Source: Dillenia suffruticosa (taxonomy: Eukaryota > Streptophyta > Magnoliopsida > Dilleniales > Dilleniaceae). From it: a stretch of 64,000 nt of DNA. Every line of letters starts with the position of its first letter. The first letter of the stretch is position 1. The translations under genes were made by a program, and so were the position numbers. Below, piece by piece: positions 59,256 to 64,000 of the stretch. Below the pieces are notes generated by a model that did not search any database, had not been told where the DNA came from, and was given only the letters and a program-made list of their open reading frames with translations. Where the stretch lies: assembly GCA_033439265.1 (NCBI GenBank), contig JAVTVX010000004.1, positions 16,939,701 to 17,003,700 of the forward strand. The letters run 5' to 3'.

Positions 59256-61909
59256 TGTAACAATAAAATATTCAGTGATAGAAAATTTTTATTGAATTTT
59301 CAATGGTCTTTGTAAAAATACCAGGAAAATCCAGTTGTAATTGATTTTAATTTATCAATGAAAATTTTATAAAGTTTGGTTGGGAGAAAAATATGTTTTG
59401 GAGATAATTTAGGACAATTAAAACTTATTTGAAGTTAATTAAATGAAGACAAATCAACTTGACCCATGATAAGGCGACTTGGAGCTCAAAAATTGAATTT
59501 TGGTTAAGTATGAAACTCACCAAGGCGACCTGAGCAAGTGCCAAGACAACTTGAGAAGATTAGGCTTCAAAATTCTTAACTTTGAACATAGGCAAGCCAA
59601 GTTGTCCAATAACGGGTCAAATTGTGCTTTTAGACTTTGTGTCTATAAGGCTATTTATGGTCAGCACGAGTCAACCTAACAGGTTTAAGTAATAGAGAAA
59701 CATGTCTACACATTAGGCAAGATGACTCATTAAAAGTGAGTCAACTTGGGGGTTACACAAGAAGGAATTTGGGTCACCTTGAGACAATTTTTGAGTCAAC
59801 TTAAGGGTTCAATAAAACAAAGAGGAAACCTACTTGTTGGACAACAAGTGGACTTGGCCTCTGAAGACCTGAGTCACACAAGTAGACTTGTGCTATATTG
59901 CAAGTTGACGCATGGATATGAAAGGCTACGAAATGACAAAAATGGACAATCAAATTTAAACAAACCTGAAAAATAAAGAGGGTTAAGATTGAAATTTCAC
60001 CTTATACAATTAAAAATGCTTAAACAAGCCTTCATTTTTATTCTTCTCTCCCAAACTCATTTTTTACTCTATCGCTCGACTCTTATTTCTCTCTCACCCA
60101 TCTCGCTCTCAATCCCTCTGCCAAAATCAACCGCATTCTTTCCAAACTCACTCATTAAACCTCCCAAACCCTCTACCAAACTCATAAATGAAGATGATTT
60201 TGAGAGAAATCAAGGGGTTTGCACAAAAAGGGGGAAATCTAAGGTTTTTGAAACCCAACATTCAAGGCTCAATGCAACTATAAAATTGAGATAATTTCTT
60301 CTTTCTAAACTTAGATTTAGCTTCCTCATTAGTGGATTTAAATTGGTTATTGAGATTTGAGGGATTGGTTAGAGATAATGAATCTAGAGTTTGTAAATGA
60401 GGAAAGATTGGGAAAATTTGTGAATGATGATTGTTTGTAAATGCAAATGATATGTAAATAATGGATTGAAAACATAGAATTATGGATCTGAAAAATTAGG
60501 GTTGTGATATGTTTGGAAAAACTCATAAACCTTAAAAATGGACGTGAATTAATATTTAATTCATGTATATTGTTTTAGGATAATTCAATTAGAACTCAAG
60601 AATGGATTATCTTGGAATTGATTTCGAATTGGGAGTATTCGCCATCCCAAAAGGTGAGTGGATGGTTATGTTTTGCGTGAATGATAAAATATTTTCAATT
60701 ATTATTTGTAAATTAAATTTTGAAAGGAATTTGAAATGGATTTGAATTGTTTTGTGATTGTGGTGTGCCCAAAATGAATTGTTGATAAATTTATGTCCCT
60801 TTTATAGATCTTTGAATCTATTTGCACTGTGTTGCAATGAAACATTGATTGTGAATTGTGGATTTGCTCTATTTTGTATATAAGCACAAAATGTTAAATG
60901 ATGAAATGAATATTTTGTAACATGGTATTGGAAAAAAAAAAAGAGGACTATAGTCTAAGTCTTCCACGAACTAGGCCATCGGCATAATGTGGTCAAGGTT
61001 GGTTTAGTATTTGGCTTGGAGGTCGGCGGGATGGAGAGCCTCCTCATGTTATTTCCATGATAATGTGGCAGCACGCCACTGAATTTCGGGCCAATGCCAA
61101 GGAGAGGGTATTTTATGAAAATTATGAAAATACTCTTGGCGAATCTTACCAATGATCATTGGTGGGATAGTGGTTTTGGCAACCCCAAAGAAAATTTGGA
61201 AAGGAAATGAAAATAGATTGTTGATAAACAACTTTTGAGTCATGGGTAATTTGTTTTGAAATTTAGTTTGTGCAAAAAATTTTCATAATTGCACTGGAAT
61301 ATACTCTAACAAATGTGTTTGGCACTACCACCCTCACCCCTCATTCATATTCAGTATGCCATTACACTCCACTCACCGAGTATTTTTATACTCACCACTC
61401 TCTTTCTAATTTTGTTTTTCAGAGAAAGTTTAGATCGGAGACATAGACGTCACTTAGTGTCAATTAAAGAATTATTTTTTTTGTTGACCTTTAATAGATA
61501 ACAGTCATGAAAATATTTTTGGGAGCTATGTTATATAATCCATGGAATGAAATTTTTTTGTACATCTCATTATGTTTAGGTTTGACAAATACTTGCTTGA
61601 TTTTCCTTGAGCAAGTATTGTAAAATCCTTACTTTTATAATGTGAAATCTTGTTTAAATTGTTTAGAAATTTCTTTTGTAAGGCGTAATGCTTTCATTGG
61701 GATATTTGGGTTGTGTAGTGAATTTTGAACGCATTTAGAACATGTGAATTTATTTAAATATTTGGTAATTGTTTAAAGGGCCATGTTGGCTTACACATTT
61801 AGAATATTGAAATACCTTGTGGTATCTTAGAACATATAGTGGGGTTCACACATGTTTCGGGATAACACGACGATTGTTGAGTGCTCGACAGGAGGGTCGG
61901 AGCGTGACA
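59256..61909 (+). repeat. Element E 3' LTR
   Basis: 2654 bp, TGTAACAATAAAATATTC to GGAGCGTGACA. It contains a series of GAGTCAACTTGG-like motifs near 59660-59780. It is the complete LTR of the family to which solo LTR S2 also belongs. Confidence 0.9.
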
Positions 61910-62361
61910 TCAAAGCTACCGACAGGTATGGTAAATGATACAGTATTGATGATGGTTTGGTAAATTTAAATGCAAATGGTTTAGTAATCGAGGGATCCAA
62001 GTGCATTCGCACCAAGATCCAAGAAGTAAATGGAAAAATATTGCCAAAAGGTAACAATTGCTGAAAGACTATGGAGTGTACTGAGAGAGGTGAAAATAAA
62101 ATTACTATTGAGAGGTACTAAATCAACTTTTCACTAAGAAGTCAGATTTTATCGAACCTAGAGGATTCTGATAACCGAATGCCGAACACTTAAAAATTAA
62201 AAACTTATAAATCGAGAGTTTAAGGAAATTTATATGCACCCAAAGGATAAAATCCATTTCTAAAATTTAAATTAACTATTCTCGCAAATTTTTACAAAAT
62301 ACAGAAAACTCGAATAGTCACTTTACTAACGACACCACAACTGAACTTTTCCATTGTTACA

Positions 62362-62949
62362 ATTTTCCATCACTATTCCCTCCCCATATGATCTTGTCTT
62401 GAGCAACCTCCAATCTAGGGACAATGATACTTCTATTTCCTCTACCTTCTCAATGGAGAGAATAAGAATAAATTCCTCAATCTTCCATTTCCTGTTTTGG
62501 TCCAAGAAATGAACTACTCTTAGGTTGGGGTCTTCCGGTTGAATAACCACATCTATTTGCTTCAGTAAACACTTGTTTCCCACCCATGCGTCTCCCCAAA
62601 AGTTAATTTCCATGCCATTATCTAATTTCCATTTTAACCCCTTTCTAATGCAAATTACCGAGTTGCTCTTCTTGCTACTAGCCTCCACGAGGGAATGATA
62701 ATGTAAATCTTTTCGACAATGAACTTGACACCAGAGATCGCCCTTCATCAGCTTCCATCCTAGTTTAGCCATCAATGCAAGGTTGCTTTCTCTCATTTTC
62801 TTGATCCCCAACCCCCTCCCTTTAAGGATGACAAACTCTTGCCATTTAACTAGTGAGATCTTTCTACCCTCCATCGGATTCCCCTACAAAAACCTCATGT
62901 TTATCTTGTCTAGCCTATTGCAAATATCACTAGAAATCCAAGTATATTG
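62362..62949 (-). pseudogene. LINE (L1-type) ORF2 fragment, RT C-terminal region
   Basis: On the minus strand, from 62949: ICNRLDKINMRFL, then KISLVKWQEF, GLGIKKMRESNLALMAKLGWKL, RKGLKWKLDNGMEINFWGDAW and a DKIIWGG-x-SDGK end at the S2 insertion. This is the conserved stretch after the RT core of plant LINEs, where the W-GLGI-x-x-M-x-x-N-AL-x-AKL-x-W and I-x-NG-x-x-I-x-FW-x-D-x-W motifs are standard. At least one frameshift is present near 62400. It continues at 26574 (see 25496-26579). Its upstream part is cut by R1 at 62950. Confidence 0.88.
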
Positions 62950-64000
62950 TGTCACGCCCCGAACTGGGGTCGTGAGCAGCCGCCCGTTGCCCTGAATGCC
63001 GACTGTATTTTTACAGAAAATCAGGCAGAACCTCCCTATAAATTGGAGGTCTCCCATGTACAAATAAATCTGTTTAAACCTGTATAATTTAAAAATATCC
63101 TGTAAATAAAATAAAATGGCAATCTCGGCCTCACAACAACCCACCAACCACAACAGACATCCAGAACAACGCTAAGCTATGTAAATTACCAACAATCCTA
63201 ACCACAGATCTCTACTGTCATGCCAAACTAGAGTATGAGCAGCCACCACACTGAGGGGCATAAATTTTATACAATTTACAACCACTTTTCCCAAGTTAAC
63301 ATTTAAACACTACAATTTGCCTCAATGCAAATGAAATATGAGAGTTTCGTAATTTAATGTACATAAATTATACAGTCAATCCCAAATAAATACACGGTCA
63401 ACTATGGACCTCAAGGTCAAGACGTCGCAGGATTGAAAATAAAGTGAGGAGCTCATATCTCAACTTAATTTAAATCTCACCGTCAAAAAAACACTCAAAT
63501 CCGCCAACGAGCTACAAATTCCTCAAGAGCCGAAGTGTCACACTAGCACAATAATCTTGTCTGAAGAAGGACAGAAGAAGGGTGAGTATCAAGGAAGATA
63601 CCCGGTGAGTAAGGGGACTAATCTCAAGTACTAATAGTGTAGGTGAACATTGGAGTATCGAATAATATCATTCATAACCAACAATTCAAATTTTGCAATA
63701 AATCATGATATATTCGTCAAAATGAAATCATTTAATCATTCACATGTTAACATACATATATGCATCCATTTAAAATCAAGTAGATCATAGAGCAAGCCGA
63801 AAGGATCCTAGCAAAGGTCAACCATGACTAAGGACAGGCGCATCGGGGGTTTTATTATACAAAGAGTTTTTAAAAGTAGCTCTCTACCCCAACGTTGACC
63901 ATGAGTTTGCTGGAGCTAGCTCATCATCGTGTATAGAACCCCGCCAGGTACTAGACGGTGGTATCACACATGTCCTCCCCCTTACTTGGGTTCAACCGGC
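62950..64000 (-). mobile_element. LTR R1 (minus; B/D family), cut by window end
   Basis: Read on the minus strand, the sequence ends CCCCAGTTCGGGGCGTGACA at 62950 and matches the 3' halves of the D and B LTRs, including TGCGCCTGTCCTTAGTCATGG near 63840 and hairpin II (63841-63848 with 63887-63894). The bases TATTG (62945-62949) would be its target duplication, which cannot be verified. It is either a solo LTR or the 3' LTR of a longer element to the right. Confidence 0.85.

Larger units (their letters stand above)
43708..61909 (+). mobile_element. Element E: Ty3/gypsy (Tekay-like) element with internal inversion, carrying D
   Basis: LTR ends TGTAAC (43708) and GTGACA (61909) are flanked by a perfect TCAAA duplication (43703-43707 and 61910-61914). 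From the left: 5' LTR start (+), 35-bp filler, then an inverted block with RT start, protease, gag, PBS and 5' LTR end (-), then the rest of RT, RNase H and chromodomain tail (+), PPT and 3' LTR (+). Most of integrase is deleted. Element D is inserted in the inverted gag. It is related to A by gag and pol. Confidence 0.88.
26580..62361 (-). mobile_element. Solo LTR S2 (minus; element E family), split by three insertions
   Basis: Read on the minus strand, the LTR starts TGTAACAATGG at 62361 and ends GCGTGACA at 26580. It is flanked by ATTTT (26575-26579 and 62362-62366) inside a LINE. Its pieces are 62361-61910, 43702-42566, 32165-32068 and 27511-26580, about 2.6 kb in total, the same as the 2654-bp LTR of element E. 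They match the E LTR, for example 27290-27470 against 61010-61210. No internal region remains. E, C and S3 are inserted in it. Confidence 0.88.

Overview
This is plant (angiosperm) repeat-rich heterochromatin. I see no single-copy host gene, rRNA, tRNA gene or CRISPR array. Almost all of the 64 kb resolves into Ty3/gypsy LTR retrotransposons nested in each other and in an older non-LTR (LINE/L1-type) element. The species cannot be named from the sequence. The plant assignment rests on primer-binding sites matching plant initiator-Met tRNA, chromovirus-type pol ends, very long LTRs and a Tat/Ogre-type gag at the left edge.

Local labels: complete elements A-E, solo LTRs S1-S3, right-edge LTR R1, LINE L. 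Layout: 1-1915 is a decayed Tat-lineage gag/protease (minus). L (minus) is the acceptor for the rest. Its pieces are at 25496-26579 and 62362-62949, with its tail probably just left of 2655. Element A (2655-25490, TSD CAACA) sits in L. S1 (3236-5661, TSD CTTAG) sits in the 5' LTR of A, and element B (7615-16824, TSD CACCT) sits in the gag of A. S2 is a minus-strand solo LTR with ends at 26580 and 62361 (TSD ATTTT). It splits L, and it was itself hit by S3 (27512-32062, TSD AAAAG), C (32171-42565, TSD CACAT) and E (43708-61909, TSD TCAAA). D (46482-56803, TSD GGATA) sits inside E. R1 (62950 to the window end, minus) also sits in L. The deepest chain is L > S2 > E > D. Every complete insertion has a perfect 5-bp target duplication, so the parse is well constrained.

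Only one open reading frame looks functional: the 480-residue Gag of element B (11027-12469). B has almost identical LTRs but a collapsed pol, so it is a young non-autonomous element that kept Gag and presumably borrowed polymerase functions. Its relative D carries a full-length but broken pol. The pol genes of A, C, D and E are pseudogenes. Their stops are mostly CAG>TAG, CGA>TGA and TGG>TAG/TGA, as expected from deamination of methylated CG/CHG sites.

Beyond the ordinary parts there are conserved non-coding structures: PPT-like motifs followed by hairpins in the gag leader, covarying stem-loops in the LTRs, a 33-bp near-palindrome at the LTR start of B, and paired 59-bp-period hairpins in the C-family LTRs. 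There are also two internal rearrangements: an inversion inside E and a duplication/inversion inside the 3' LTR of A.
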